The position numbers and the translations under genes are program-made. 64,000 nucleotides of DNA from Hydrangea macrophylla (taxonomy: Eukaryota > Streptophyta > Magnoliopsida > Cornales > Hydrangeaceae), in assembly GCA_033977485.1 (NCBI GenBank), contig CM066993.1, positions 27,084,001 through 27,148,000 on the forward strand. The letters run 5' to 3'. The number at the start of each line of letters is the position of its first letter. The first letter of the stretch is position 1. Of the stretch, positions 1-10,268 are shown in pieces. Below the pieces are notes generated by a model, which was not told the origin of the DNA, did not search any database, and saw only the letters and a program-made list of their open reading frames with translations.

Positions 1-2
1 AC

Positions 3-1380
3 AAATGGAAGAAGTCGAATGGAATGGCTCGTTGCTATATTCTGGCCTCAATGGCTGGTGTTTTGCAACACCAATTCCAATCGAATGATTCTGCCAGTGA
101 AATTATCACATCCCTGAAAAAGATGTTCGGGGAGCATGGCAGGCCTGCTAGACAAGTAGCCATGCAAAAGATAATGAGTGCAAAGATGTCGGAAAGGACT
201 CCAGTCAAGGAACATATTTTAAAAATGATTGGTTATTTAAACGAGCTGGAGACCCTAGGTGCCAACATCGATGCACAGGCCCAAGTTGATATGATCCTCA
301 ATTCGCTGTCGCCTTCATTCGCTCAATTTAAACTTAACTATAATATGAATCAAATGAATTTTTCAATGAGCGAATTGATGAGTTCTCTATTAGCAGCGGA
401 AGGGGTGATCAAACCTGGGGTCAACGTCTTGAACGTTGAGAAAAGCTCTTCCTCTTCCCGATCTACACCGAAAGGAAAGAAAGGGAAAAAGAAGGCATGC
501 ACTGGTGGTCCAAGTGTTGTACCGGTTCCTAAGATTGCAAAATCTAAGGGAAAAGGTAAGGGCAAAGGGAAGGTGGGTGGCCAAGGCAAAGGAAAGTGTT
601 GCCAATGCGGTGAGAAGGGCCACTGGAAGAGGAACTGTCCAGAATTCTTAGCTACAAGAGTTCAAGATATGATTGAATCACATGTGATTGAAGTAAGTTT
701 TATTACGGATACTTCAAACACTTGGTGCATTGATTCTGGTGCGACTAACCATATCTGTAATTCATTGCAGGGGTTCAGATAAACCAGGAGGTGCAATGAT
801 GGGAAAATCATACTTACTCTAGGTTCTAGTGCAACCGTTTCTGCGGTTGCTATAGGAGTCGTAGTTTTAGAATTTCTAGACAATAAAGTTTTGATTTTAT
901 CAGATGTACTTTACGTCCCTTCAATGAGACGTAATTTAATTTTAGTTTCTAATTTATCGAATAATGGTTATTCTTTTCATTTTGGAACTGAAGTTGTTAT
1001 TAAAAGAAATAGTTCTTTTATATGTTCTGGTGTTAAATCAAATGGTTTGTATGTGATCACTCCCAATATTTCTAAAGATTCTTGTTTGGAATTTAATAAC
1101 TCAATGGTAACTATACCATCTAAAAGAAATAAACCTTCCACTAATCCAACAAGGCTTTGGCATATGAGGCTTGGCCATATCAATCTAAATAGGATAGGCA
1201 GACTAGTCAAAGAAGGGATCTTAGGCGATTTGGTTCTCGAACCAATGGAAGTCTGCGAGTCTTGTTTAGAGGGTAAGATGACCAAAAGGCCCTTTCCTAC
1301 AAAGGGCAATAGAACCAATGCATTGTTGGAATTAGTTCATACTGATGTGTGTGGACCAATAAATATTAGAGCAAAAGGGT
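3..1380 (+). pseudogene. copia gag, protease and integrase N-terminus
   Basis: One frame runs from the window edge and is broken only by TAA at 780-782. It holds the UBN2-type copia Gag, a lysine/glycine-rich linker and a CCHC zinc knuckle (CCQCGEKGHWKRNC) at about nt 597-640, which would package genomic RNA. The aspartic protease follows with its active site DSGAT near nt 730-745. After the stop, the same frame encodes the rest of protease and the H2C2 zinc finger of integrase (HMRLGH, then CESC). At about 1378 an extra G shifts the frame. The start codon is not in the window. Confidence 0.9.
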
Positions 1381-2278
1381 GGTTATGAGTATTTCATAAC
1401 ATTTACTGATGACCACTCTAGGTATGGATATGTGTACCTAATGCAGCACAAGTCTAAAGCCTTTGAAAAGTTCAAAGAGTTTAGGGCTGAAGTGGAGAAG
1501 CAATTGGGCTCACATATCAAGGCCATTCGATCTGATTGAGGTGGCGAGTACCTCTCTAATGAGTTTATTGATCACCTCGTATATAATGGGATTCTGTCAC
1601 AGTTGACTGCACCTGACACGCCTCGGCAGAATGGTGTAGCGGAGAGAAGGAACCGGACTCTTTTAGACATGACTAGGTCAATGATGAGTTATTCAGAGTT
1701 GCCATTATTCCTTTGGGGTTATGCTTTGGAAACCGCTGCATACATACTAAATCTAGTACCAAGCAAATCTATTCCCAGGACACCACGGGAGATGTGGATT
1801 GGGCGCAAGCCTTCTTTGCAACATCTCCGGATATGGGGGTGTCTGGCACATGTGCTGAAAGGAAAGATGAGCAGGTTGGATTCTAGATCAAAAGTATGTT
1901 ATTTTGTAGGGTATCCAAAGGGTACTTATGGATGGTATTTTTATGATCTAAGAGAACAGAAAGTGTTAGTACAAATGCTATTTTCTTAGAGAATGATTAT
2001 ATCATGAACCATAAACCTAAGGGAAGGATAGATCTGAGAGAAATAGAAGGAGAGCCCTCAGTCCAACCCGCAGTTAATAACGATGTAAATCAAGAAAATA
2101 CCACTTCTTCACCCATTTCCGCACCGGTACCTCGTCGTAGTGGGAGGATTATCAGCCAACCTGATAGATACATGTTCTTAGGAGAAGTGTTTGAAGCTGT
2201 CTCCATAGAATCTGAATCTGATCCTGCCACATATGAAGAGGCAATGCTGATGTTGATTCAGATCATTGGGTTAAAGCT
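1381..2278 (+). pseudogene. copia integrase core and linker
   Basis: The integrase that joins cDNA to host DNA continues here in a new frame. The catalytic D,D,E residues can be placed: Asp in DVCGP just upstream, Asp in IRSD before GGEY, and Glu in [11 protein letters not shown] at 1537-1539 replaces the Arg expected after IRSD. A one-base change near 1968-1971 shifts the frame again. The segment to 2278 is the variable linker between integrase and reverse transcriptase, with a second shift near 2250 where one base of a Ser codon appears lost before DVDSDHW. Confidence 0.88.
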
Positions 2279-3180
2279 ATGAAGGCTGAATTAGAATCTA
2301 TGGATTCTAATCAGGTCTGGGATCTTGTAGAACTTCCAGCCAATATTAAACCCATTGGTTGTAAGTGGGTCTATAAGAGGAAAAGCGGATCTGATGGACA
2401 GGTTGAGACCTATAAGGCTAGGCTTGTAGCAAAAGGTTATACTCAAAGGGAGGGCATTGACTATGAGGAAACCTTCTCGCCGGTAGCCATGCTCAAGTCC
2501 ATCAGAATACTCTTATCCATTGCTGCATGCCTAGATTATGAGATCTGGCAGATGGACGTCACGACTGCATTCTTAAATAGCAATCTTGAGGAGGACATCT
2601 ATATGCAACAACCAGAGGGGTTCATAGCTGGTCGGAAAGGTAACTTGGTATGCAAGCTGCAAAAGTCCATTTATGGGCTTAAGCAGGCATCCAGGAGTTG
2701 GAACATCCGATTTGACCAAGCGGTCAATTCGTTTGGTTTCATACAAAATTTAGATGAACCTTGTGTATACAAGAAGTGTGAAGGTAAAGTGGTGGCCTTT
2801 CTTGTGCTTTACGTTGATGACATTTTACTCATTGGGAATGATATAGCGGCATTGTCAACGGTCAAGGTTTGGCTAGCTAGTACTTTCGATATGAAGGATC
2901 TAGGAGAGGCGAGCTATATTCTAGGGATAAAGCTCTTTTGGGATCGTAAGCGAAAGATAATGGGATTATCTCAAGCTGGTTATATCGATAAAGTGTTAAC
3001 TAAGTTTTCAATGGATAATTCGAAGAAAGGTTTGTTACCTTTCAGGCATGGTTAAGCGTTCTCCAAGGACCAGTGTCCTAAGACACAGGAGGAGAGGAAT
3101 CGCATGGCAGGAATTCCATATGCTTCGGCAGTTGGAAGTCTCATGTATGCGATGTTATGCATTAGACCAGATATCTATTT
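2279..3180 (+). pseudogene. copia reverse transcriptase
   Basis: This is the RVT_2 reverse transcriptase of copia elements, which copies the RNA into cDNA in the particle. It has GCKWVYKRK and KARLVAKGYTQ near the start, QMDVTTAFLN with the first catalytic Asp, IYGLKQASRSW in the middle, and the YVDD catalytic box in LYVDDILL near nt 2810-2830. TAA at 3053-3055 interrupts the frame after FRHG. The same frame continues with KDQCPKTQEERN until a one-base deletion near 3180. The catalytic residues are intact, so the loss of function comes from the breaks. Confidence 0.92.
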
Positions 3181-3795
3181 GCCGTTGGCATAGTTAGCAG
3201 ATATCAATCGAATCCAGGTCCAGAGCACTGGACAGCCGTTAAGCACATTCTTAAGTACTTGAGAATGACTAAAGATTACATGCTTATGTACGGCGGTAGT
3301 GAGTTAATTCCAGTAGGATATACTGACTCGGACTTTATGTCAGATAAAGATTCGAGGAAGTCAACATCCGGACATCTCTTTACTTTGGGAGGTCGTGCTG
3401 TTAGTTGGTGGAGCATTAAGCAGAAATGCATTGCAGACTTAACTATAGAAGCTAAGTATGTGGCTGCTTGTGAAGCCGCAAAGGAAGCTGTTTGGCTCAA
3501 GAAGTTCCTTATGGAGCTCGAGGTGGTACCAGTGTCATTGTCACCTATTATGCTTTACTGTGATAATAGTGGGGCAGTGGCTCAGTCCAAGGAGCTAAGG
3601 AACCACGGGAAGGGAAACCACGTAGAGCGGAAATATCATCTTATCCGAGATATTGTTCAACGTGGAGATGTGACTGTCACCAAGATTGCCACCGCTGATA
3701 ATCTTGCTGATCCGTTTACAAAGGCCTTGCCACAGAAGGTCTTTGATCGTCATCTAGATAGTCTAGGTCTTAGATGTAGTTCTGAATGGTTATGA
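3181..3795 (+). pseudogene. copia RNase H domain and polyprotein C-terminus
   Basis: The last part of Pol reads openly to TGA at 3793-3795. It covers the end of the reverse transcriptase (YQSNPG, HWTAVKHILKYL) and RNase H, which removes RNA from the RNA:DNA hybrid. Visible landmarks are GYTDSDF with a catalytic Asp, EAKYVAACEAAKEAVWL, LYCDNSGAV and the conserved end NLADPFTKALP. The polyprotein stops 15 bases before the 3' LTR, as usual in copia elements. Confidence 0.92.
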
Positions 3796-3797
3796 GT

Positions 3798-3810
3798 GCA
3801 AGTGGGAGTT
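3798..3810 (+). other. polypurine tract of copia-1
   Basis: The purine-rich run GCAAGTGGGAGTT lies between the polyprotein stop and the TG that begins the LTR. In this family such a tract primes plus-strand DNA synthesis. Confidence 0.75.
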
Positions 3811-5302
3811 TGTTGGGTTTGTGCCCTCAAACCATTACTTTATATATGAGACATTGACATTTTAATATATGGATATCAGCTTTACATTTAGTTATGTATG
3901 TTTCTTTCATGAGATGATTGTTATCCTTAAATATCATAGTAAGTAATTCGTGTATGTATGAGATACATACAAGTGAGATATGAATTACTATTCTTTGTTA
4001 CTTAGAATGTGTCACTGTGGATGATGAGACTGGATATCTCATCAGGTTTACACTGTAGCATGATTAACTATCATTGGATGGAGTGATTAATCTCAATCAC
4101 TAGAGTTTAACTCTTAGTTAACATGCTAGTGCTTCTAGTGCATTGACGGACCTGAACTTTCCTATTGACACTCAAGACTATTAATCAGTCGATAGGAACT
4201 CATAACTTGTATAAGGTACGTGTTCTTAATCTTGAGACGATTATGAACACAAACTGTGGATATGGCTGCTTTGACTTACCAATCAGTGAGGTCTATAGAA
4301 GATCAACACCTGGGTATCTTGGGTATGTCATATTCATAGGGTTGTGAACATATATTGTCAAGACAGAATCTACCCTCTGTTTCAGAGTAAGCATTCCCTT
4401 GAGAATGTCACCAAGTCGATTACTGAGTACTGCAGTCTCGTTGATAAGAGTTATCAACATGTTTGGTAATCATGAGAGGTGAATGGGACTCAAGGAATAC
4501 AAGAAGTAATCATGATTCAGGTTGATAGTAACAGTTATCCGACTATCTGAATATGATTACGAATGCTGAAGGTAGAGGGACATTAGTACAACATACAAGT
4601 CTAGTTATCGCTTCAGATATGTTCTTTTGTGTTGGAGTTCAGTTATCGTTTTATAGTGGAGTAAACGTTAACTGATCAGTTAGTTAGTTTGCTGATAAAA
4701 GAGTTTGGTCACGGTAATTAACAAACTGGTCTGAGCCAACAATAAAGAGCCTAGGAGGTCCCACGCTTAGCTCCACTAGGATACTTGGAAAGACACATGA
4801 GGAAGTTGTGAAGACAAGTTCGATCGATTGAAGTATGTTCGATCGATTGAAGTCTTGGCGGTCTCGATCGATCGAGAATGGTTCGATCGATCGAAGATCT
4901 TCGATCGCTCGAAGTCTAGGTCGGTTCTGGAAATTTATAAATAGGGCAGCTGCATTCTGGAAAAGGGGTTCGTCGTTTTAGAACGTCAGAAGCTGCAGAA
5001 ACTGCTTTTAGAGCCCCAAACCTTTTTTTTCGTCTCTATTAGAGATCCCACCATCTCTAGTCTCTCCAGCAAGCATCCGTAGGAGACATAAGGGTGAAGA
5101 CAACCTAGTGGAGGCTGCTGCATCACCAAGGAAGAAGAAGAAAATCAGAATTGGGTTCAAGACACTAAGGTATAACTCTTGTCCCCTCTTGTGCGCATCT
5201 ATGGAATTAACGAGTAGTAGATCCTGGGTTACCATTAAGTTTTTATAACTTGACTTTTTTGCTGCGCGTTTAAACTTTTAACTTAAACCGATTTTTCTAT
5301 CA
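3811..5302 (+). repeat. 3' LTR of copia-1
   Basis: The LTR begins TGTTGGGTTTGTGCCC and ends TTTTTCTATCA, giving the expected TG...CA ends and about 1,492 bp. Its 3' end is similar to the LTR fragment at 36930-37184, which is followed by a tRNA-Met primer site; this independently fixes the 3' boundary type. The U3 part holds the palindrome array and TATA box listed separately. Short open frames inside it look meaningless. Confidence 0.9.
4818..4943 (+). promoter_or_regulatory. LTR promoter: TCGATCGA array and TATA box
   Basis: Five copies of a motif of the form TTCGATCGATYGAAG, built on the palindrome TCGATCGA, are packed into 4818-4917. A good TATA box, TATAAATA, follows at 4936-4943. Transcription of the element would start about 30 bases downstream. 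The array is far denser than chance and resembles arrays upstream of TATA boxes in other LTR families of this window. Confidence 0.7.
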
Positions 5303-5535
5303 GCGCGCAGATCACGCAAGCGATTTCTGGGATCTCGCGCGAGCAGATCGATCGAGCAAAGGGCTTTTTTCAACTTCTTTCTTCTTGCTTTTTCTCTTGA
5401 TTTAACCTGGAATCCATGTTTTCTTCTAAAACTTGACAGAAAATAGAAAATAAAGTAAAACTACATAAAAACAGGATAAAACGACTAACAAATGTGAATT
5501 AAGGCGTATAATTGGGATTTGTTCTCTCCCGATCA
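5303..5535 (-). repeat. start of the 3' LTR of Athila A (U3 part)
   Basis: These 233 bases match the matching end of the element's 5' LTR (about 20990-21224) almost base for base. They end in CTCTCCCGATCA, which is the minus-strand LTR start TGATCGGGAG. The copia insertion cuts the LTR inside its palindrome array. Here TCGCGCGA and TCGATCGA copies stand side by side (about 5334-5356). Confidence 0.92.
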
Positions 5536-5573
5536 CACCCCCAAACCTACATTTTGCTAGTCCTCGAGCAAAA
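5536..5573 (-). other. polypurine tract with GGAC-loop hairpin (Athila A, 3' block)
   Basis: On the minus strand the tract GGTTTGGGGGTG directly abuts the LTR start and would prime plus-strand DNA. Just before it is a 7-bp perfect stem, TTTTGCT with AGCAAAA (5552-5573), whose loop contains GAGGAC. The same block stands at the same place in element B. Confidence 0.85.
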
Positions 5574-5631
5574 AGAATAAAATAAAACTAATAATAATAA
5601 AATTCCTACTCCATTTTCGTATGGATAACGA

Positions 5632-5700
5632 TTGCACTTAGCTTGTGTAACAAGCCTTTTAAACCTCTAGGTGTCCCTAGTCGGACGAGTGAAGTCTCGT
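5632..5700 (-). other. three-hairpin conserved 3' RNA element (Athila A)
   Basis: Three short inverted repeats lie in a row in the non-coding 3' region: TTGCAC with GTGTAA (5632-5650), CTAGG with CCTAG around a 4-base loop (5667-5680), and ACGAG with CTCGT around a 6-base loop (5685-5700). The same three occur in the same order in B (28604-28672) and C (51019-51086), with changed loops and some paired changes in the first stem. The function is unknown; a role in RNA export, dimerisation or packaging is inference. Confidence 0.65.
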
Positions 5701-5715
5701 GAGGGTTCTCATCAA

Positions 5716-7507
5716 TAAGTCACCCACAACCATCTTTATTAACTTGTGAAAATAAGAATTTTATTCGAAATTTAATATACTTCAATGTCAACATCCTTCT
5801 TTGATAAAATCAACTTCAAATGAAACTTTTTAAATCATCAAGAGTAAACCAATCGTATGCCTTCCTATATTATGAAAATAATCCGAGAACATGTATCACC
5901 AGAATCAATAGAATATATCGAAGACTCGCATGTGTGTGAAATAGTAATCAGGCGGATACACGGTAACTATGAACTTGGAATATAAATCGGATGACTATCT
6001 AGTGATGCTTCAACTACAAATCTCACGTTGTTAATTACACTCTAAAATGAAATCACTTTGAAACAGGTGCACACACTCATTTATATATGCGAGACAGAAT
6101 TCTTGTGCAAAACAAATAAACTCGCATCTGACCCCCAACAACGTATGACACGACAGAAATAAAATAGTCTCATGAATAGATATCGATCGTCAAGTGAATA
6201 CCATTACTACCATGCTTATATTCCCTTTTCCTATCGATTCCATATTCAAATCATGTTTCCATAGAATCAACTAGGACTTTATAAGGGTTGTAATGTTGGT
6301 CAAGAGTTAAAGCTCAGAAAAGAAAGGCAAAAAGGGATTCAAAGAGTTAAGTACATAGGAATAGCCTTAATGTGTAATGCAAGGGCTTTACTACAACGAC
6401 TAGTCATTTCACTTTTTTTTTTCTTTTCTTTATCTCTTTCAAGAGATTCATCTCCTTTTTTATTCTTTTTCAATTCTTTTTCAGTAACTATTTTTTCTTT
6501 TTTTTTTTAATATACTTTTTACACTCCTTTTCTTTTACTACTCACTACATCATTTTTTCCTTAGTCGTTTATTAGCCCGAGTTCTTTATGAAAAACTATT
6601 CTCTAACTACTCTTGGACATGAGTTAGGTAACATTTAATAGTGGCGAACTCCATATCGGAGTGGGTAGGATAATAGGTGAGCAATGAAATGGCTTAATTA
6701 AAGAGGCTCAAATGGGGTAACAAAGGATAAAAATATTTGTATTGGGTAGGCCAAAGGTCAAAAAGGTTTATTAAAACAGATGGCCTAGTGTCATTTTTTA
6801 GAGTCACATGATTCTCTAATGTTATAATACCAAAGGAAATAGAATTTTTTTCTATTTTTATTTTTTAAACATGGTAATTATAATACTAACTCGACTTCCA
6901 ATCAAAATAAAGAAATAGTAAGACTAATCAACGAAATAATGCAATATGTCAAAGAAATTCGATAACGTAATAAAACTCTCAAAAAGAATGAAAGGCTCGA
7001 AAACTCACCGGGTTTTAGTCTCCACAATATTACTATTTAGAAATGCAAGTTATATTATAGTTCAATGTTAATATGTATCCATATGACTACGTGACTACGT
7101 GCCGTGCAAAAAAGATATGCAAGTATAAGATATCAAACAATGATTCTAAGGATATATAGTTCTCAATACATACCTTCATAGATTCGGTAGACATTGGATT
7201 ACATACTCTCTTAATTTCAAAATTTTAATGAAATCTAATTGCAATAAGAAGTAACGCAACGTTGAACAATATTAAGAAACTGTTTTCATTTATTTATAGA
7301 ACTAATAAAATGTTTGTTTTTCTATTATTATTATTTCTCTTTTGGTTTTTTTTTTTTACAATGAATAAAAGAAATAACGAATGAAAGAAATAGCGAAATA
7401 ACGAACTAACGAACTAACAAAAGAAAACTAACAAAAAGAAAAAAATACAAAAATTCTGAAGTACTAAAAATAAATTGACTATACTAAAATGAACGAATAT
7501 CTATATA
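5716..7507 (-). other. non-coding 3' region of Athila A
   Basis: About 1.8 kb without a credible ORF. It has pyrimidine runs (poly-T near 6410-6510 and 7320-7350), A-rich runs, and stretches alignable by eye with 28690-30270 in element B. This makes it a conserved untranslated segment of the family rather than random flanking DNA. Confidence 0.7.
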
Positions 7508-7547
7508 CTCCCCCAAACCAAATCACTGCATGTCCCTACACAAGTGG
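7508..7547 (-). other. second GGAC hairpin plus G-run block (Athila A)
   Basis: On the minus strand the stop codon of the accessory ORF is followed directly by GGACATGCAGTG and then GGTTTGGGGGAG. The segment can form an imperfect stem with GGGAC in its loop. It copies the layout of the true polypurine tract almost 2 kb away and could be a second plus-strand primer or a 3'-end signal. Confidence 0.55.
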
Positions 7548-8300
7548 GAACATGACAATGACATGGATGTAGTCCTCATAGAAGATAACCAGAACGTCCA
7601 CACCACGAAATATGTCTAAAGGAGGTAGCACACCCGCACGGAAGTACCAATCGACTAGCTCCCACTCCGGATGCGTAGTAGGATCAAAAGGTGGTCCCAT
7701 CTCATCAAAATTGTCCTCAACAGTCATCTCTGGAACCACATCGATCTCAGTCACCTCACTAGTACCCAGACCCAAATCAATCGTATCATCCTCAGGACCG
7801 GAATAAGGTGCAAAGATTGAGGCAATATCCTCAGGTGACCAATCAGGGTGACCCGGACGTTGTCGAACAACGTCCGACACATAATTAGGGAGATCCCTAT
7901 AGGGATAGGTAACCTCAGATGTAGGTACATCGGTCGAAATAGGAGCAGACAATGAGATGGCAGCGAGACCTGAAAGAATTTCCTCATCATCATCATTAAT
8001 CGAGAAATTAACCGAATCAGATGAAGAAGAGTCACAAGTCGTCGGTGGAGCGCCATAAGGGCCGTCTATGATAGTAGGGTCATCGCCAAAAAGGTCATCC
8101 TCGTCCGAAGAATTAGAACAGATATGAATGGGTGAGTGAGGAAGACGACGATTCCAGGCGGGACGACCGACTGGAACGTAGGACTTGGCTACCCTAGGAC
8201 TCGGTATGGTATCAGAATCGAAAGAACTAGAGGCAGAATAATGACTCAACTCACTCGAAAACCTATCAGGTGAAGTAGGAGGAGAAATAGGATGGTCCAT
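7536..8300 (-). CDS. intact acidic accessory protein of Athila A
   Basis: This is an open 254-codon frame with an ATG start. The protein is rich in Ser, Asp, Glu and Pro, with acidic serine patches (SNSSDEDDLFGDD, SINDDDEE), no membrane segment and no domain I recognise. A more ordered stretch, HPDWSPEDIASIFAPYSGP followed by DDTIDL, resembles NPPWTAEEIAFCLSPYQGP followed by DDVVDL in element C. That supports a real, shared protein. It lies downstream of the envelope-position ORF here but upstream of it in C. It is the only long ORF of element A without a stop. Function unknown. Confidence 0.6.
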   Translation of the reverse strand: MDHPISPPTSPDRFSSELSHYSASSSFDSDTIPSPRVAKSYVPVGRPAWNRRLPHSPIHICSNSSDEDDLFGDDPTIIDGPYGAPPTTCDSSSSDSVNFSINDDDEEILSGLAAISLSAPISTDVPTSEVTYPYRDLPNYVSDVVRQRPGHPDWSPEDIASIFAPYSGPEDDTIDLGLGTSEVTEIDVVPEMTVEDNFDEMGPPFDPTTHPEWELVDWYFRAGVLPPLDIFRGVDVLVIFYEDYIHVIVMFPLV

Positions 8301-9044
8301 AATACGAGGATAAAAATGAGATATGAAGGTCGAGGTAACTATACGGATATCGAAAAACTAAAACCCTGAAACCAAAAATAAGCCACAATTTAACTTTATT
8401 AGTCAGAGTTATTAGAAGTAATAAAATTAACGTTACTATTTGCGTGATTGTGTAGCATTAATGAATTTCAAATTTTAAACTTAGGCAATGTAGGTTTGAA
8501 TTAAAAAGAAATTCTGACATAATTACACCCAAACCTGAACCTAAGAGATTCCTGTTATAGTGCAATGGGGGTTGAAATTGCTGTGCAATATTAATTCAAT
8601 GACAATCGCTCCAAATGAATAAATGAAGACATTATATAGCCAAACACGAAAGTGGAAGCAGAACTAATTAATAGTGACGTTACTGATGTGACTAACCAGA
8701 AGCAACAGGACTAAAACAACCATAAATGAAAAACAATAAAAGCATAACGAAATAATTACAGACTCATGTAGCAAAAATAAATAATAAAACAAAAGACAGA
8801 AAATAAACTAACCGGTCGAAGCCGGGTACATCACAATCCTAATAATAATAAAAAGACAGAACGAAAAGCAAAAGCATATAAATAATGAAATAATATACAG
8901 GCCCAAATGTCTGATACTGTCCAACGCTACCCATCCAAATACAAGAAAAAAATGAAAAAGAATGTCTGTCACCCCTCCCAAGACGAGTCTAATCATCCCC
9001 GCCCTCCAGCAATACCAACTCCAAACCCGTACTCCCCTGGCCAG
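8301..9044 (-). other. spacer with small hydrophobic ORF (Athila A)
   Basis: Mostly non-coding. A 62-codon frame at 8808-8996 encodes a strongly hydrophobic peptide (for example LYIISLFICFCFSFCLFIII) that could span a membrane, but the T-rich composition alone could give this. A 68-codon hydrophobic frame stands in the same place in element C. Near 8524-8535 is a weak copy of the TTTGGG block (GGTTTGGGTG on the minus strand). Confidence 0.35.
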
Positions 9045-10268
9045 TCATACATCACCATCGCCATCCCTGTCACTCCCATCTCCTCCATCGTCACTAGTCT
9101 GCTCCTCCTCGCCCTGCTCCTCACCCGGTTCTGTAACCACCTACTCTGTCGGTCTTGGGAAAGCAGACTGGTAAGCAGCCTCGCCCTGGGCCAGAATGTC
9201 ATCCAACTGATCCGGATGGGCCAGCTGGAAATATGACCGCAAGTAGGACTGCAAGCGGAGAGTCTCACCTCGGAAAGTACAAATGTCCCCATACGTCCAA
9301 GCGTAAGGGGTATCCCTCGGGGGAGGTGGACGCTGTGCTGCCTGCTCATGACGGGCCTGGGCCTGCTCTCTAGCCCTCCTAACCTCCAAATCTAGGTGAT
9401 CCAAGCTCAACTTCCAATCAGCGGAAGCAAACTCTAGGATATGTGCATCGATAGGCTCATCGGCTGGGATAGGAAAGGCCTTAGCCCGGAGAATAGCAGT
9501 GATAGTGCGAGGGTAGGGCAAAAGGAGCTTAGACTCGATGGTATGGTCAATGGCCTATATGGTAAGACGCATGCCATCCATAATAACTAGGCCGGGATGG
9601 AACCAGTCGCTGCGGTAGACAGCGTGGAGGGTATGGTGGACTTCCTTGGTCCGTTCTTGCTCATGACCAATGGGGTACATGTTACGTTTAAAGACATGGT
9701 CGACGAACCACATCTGGCGGGGAATGTAAGAGCGTCGAATTGACTGCCCCGACCTAGATCGGCCGCCACACATGTCGTGGATAATGTGGATGAAGGAGCG
9801 GGCTGCATTGAGGACGTTGAGTTTGGGAACCTGGTAGGAATGGGAGGGGAGTTGGAGGATGTTAGAGATGTTATCCGGGTTTAAGGTGATGAGACGGTTA
9901 TCTATGGTAGTGGAGATGTAGGCATGTTGGCTGAGAGAGGCTTTGTGATATTGGAGATTTTGGTAAAAGAGGCGTACAAGGCGAGGGTAGCTAATTAGGT
10001 CGGGATTACGGAAGTAGAGCTGTGGGGCCAACTTACGGGCAACTAGGTTATTGTGGCCCCACTTTGTGTCTTTGTCAGATGCGAAGTGGTCAGCATCTAT
10101 AGCGGCCTCGTGGTTCAGGCCGCGGTTGGCGTACTTAGGGCCGAGCTTGTTTGGGTTTGGATCGTCTGGAGGAGGTGGTGGAGGTGGGCCTGTTTGTTTT
10201 TCTTTGCCCTTGGATTTTTTCTGGGGCGGTTGAGAGGATGAGGTGGATTTTACGGTTTATTTGGTCAT
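9045..10268 (-). pseudogene. envelope-position ORF of Athila A ('putative plant transposon protein' type)
   Basis: One frame of about 408 codons can be followed from an ATG at 10266-10268, broken by TAA (10257-10259), TAG (9555-9557) and TAG (9141-9143). It starts with a lysine-rich stretch (KKSKGKEK) and a run of prolines. A conserved domain follows with LVRLFYQNL, YISTTIDNRLITL and SNILQLP, the pattern of proteins annotated as 'putative plant transposon protein' (Pfam PF20167, from memory). Then come a charged helix (LDLEVRRAREQAQARHEQAA) and, after the last stop, an acidic tail (GEEQGEEEQTSDDGG). Athila elements often carry an ORF here that has been called envelope-like. I see no signal peptide, so a true envelope role is doubtful. 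Confidence 0.65.

Larger units (their letters stand above)
1..5302 (+). mobile_element. Ty1/copia retrotransposon, 3' part (copia-1)
   Basis: The domain order gag, protease, integrase, reverse transcriptase, RNase H is that of Ty1/copia. The element enters the window inside gag, runs to its 3' LTR and ends where Athila LTR sequence starts. The 5' LTR and the first part of gag lie outside the window. The coding region is dead, with at least three in-frame stops and four frameshifts. The five bases after the LTR (GCGCG, 5303-5307) should be one target duplication, but its partner is off the window. The element was therefore inserted into the 3' LTR of Athila A and is younger than A. I do not assign a copia sub-lineage. 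Confidence 0.95.

Noticed and set aside
4165..4347. 60-codon frame in the copia LTR
   Set aside because: Short, with no similarity I recognise, and not in a position where copia elements code for protein.
7612..7806. Plus-strand frame opposite the acidic accessory ORF
   Set aside because: Shadow frame; the minus-strand ORF is longer and has a counterpart in element C.
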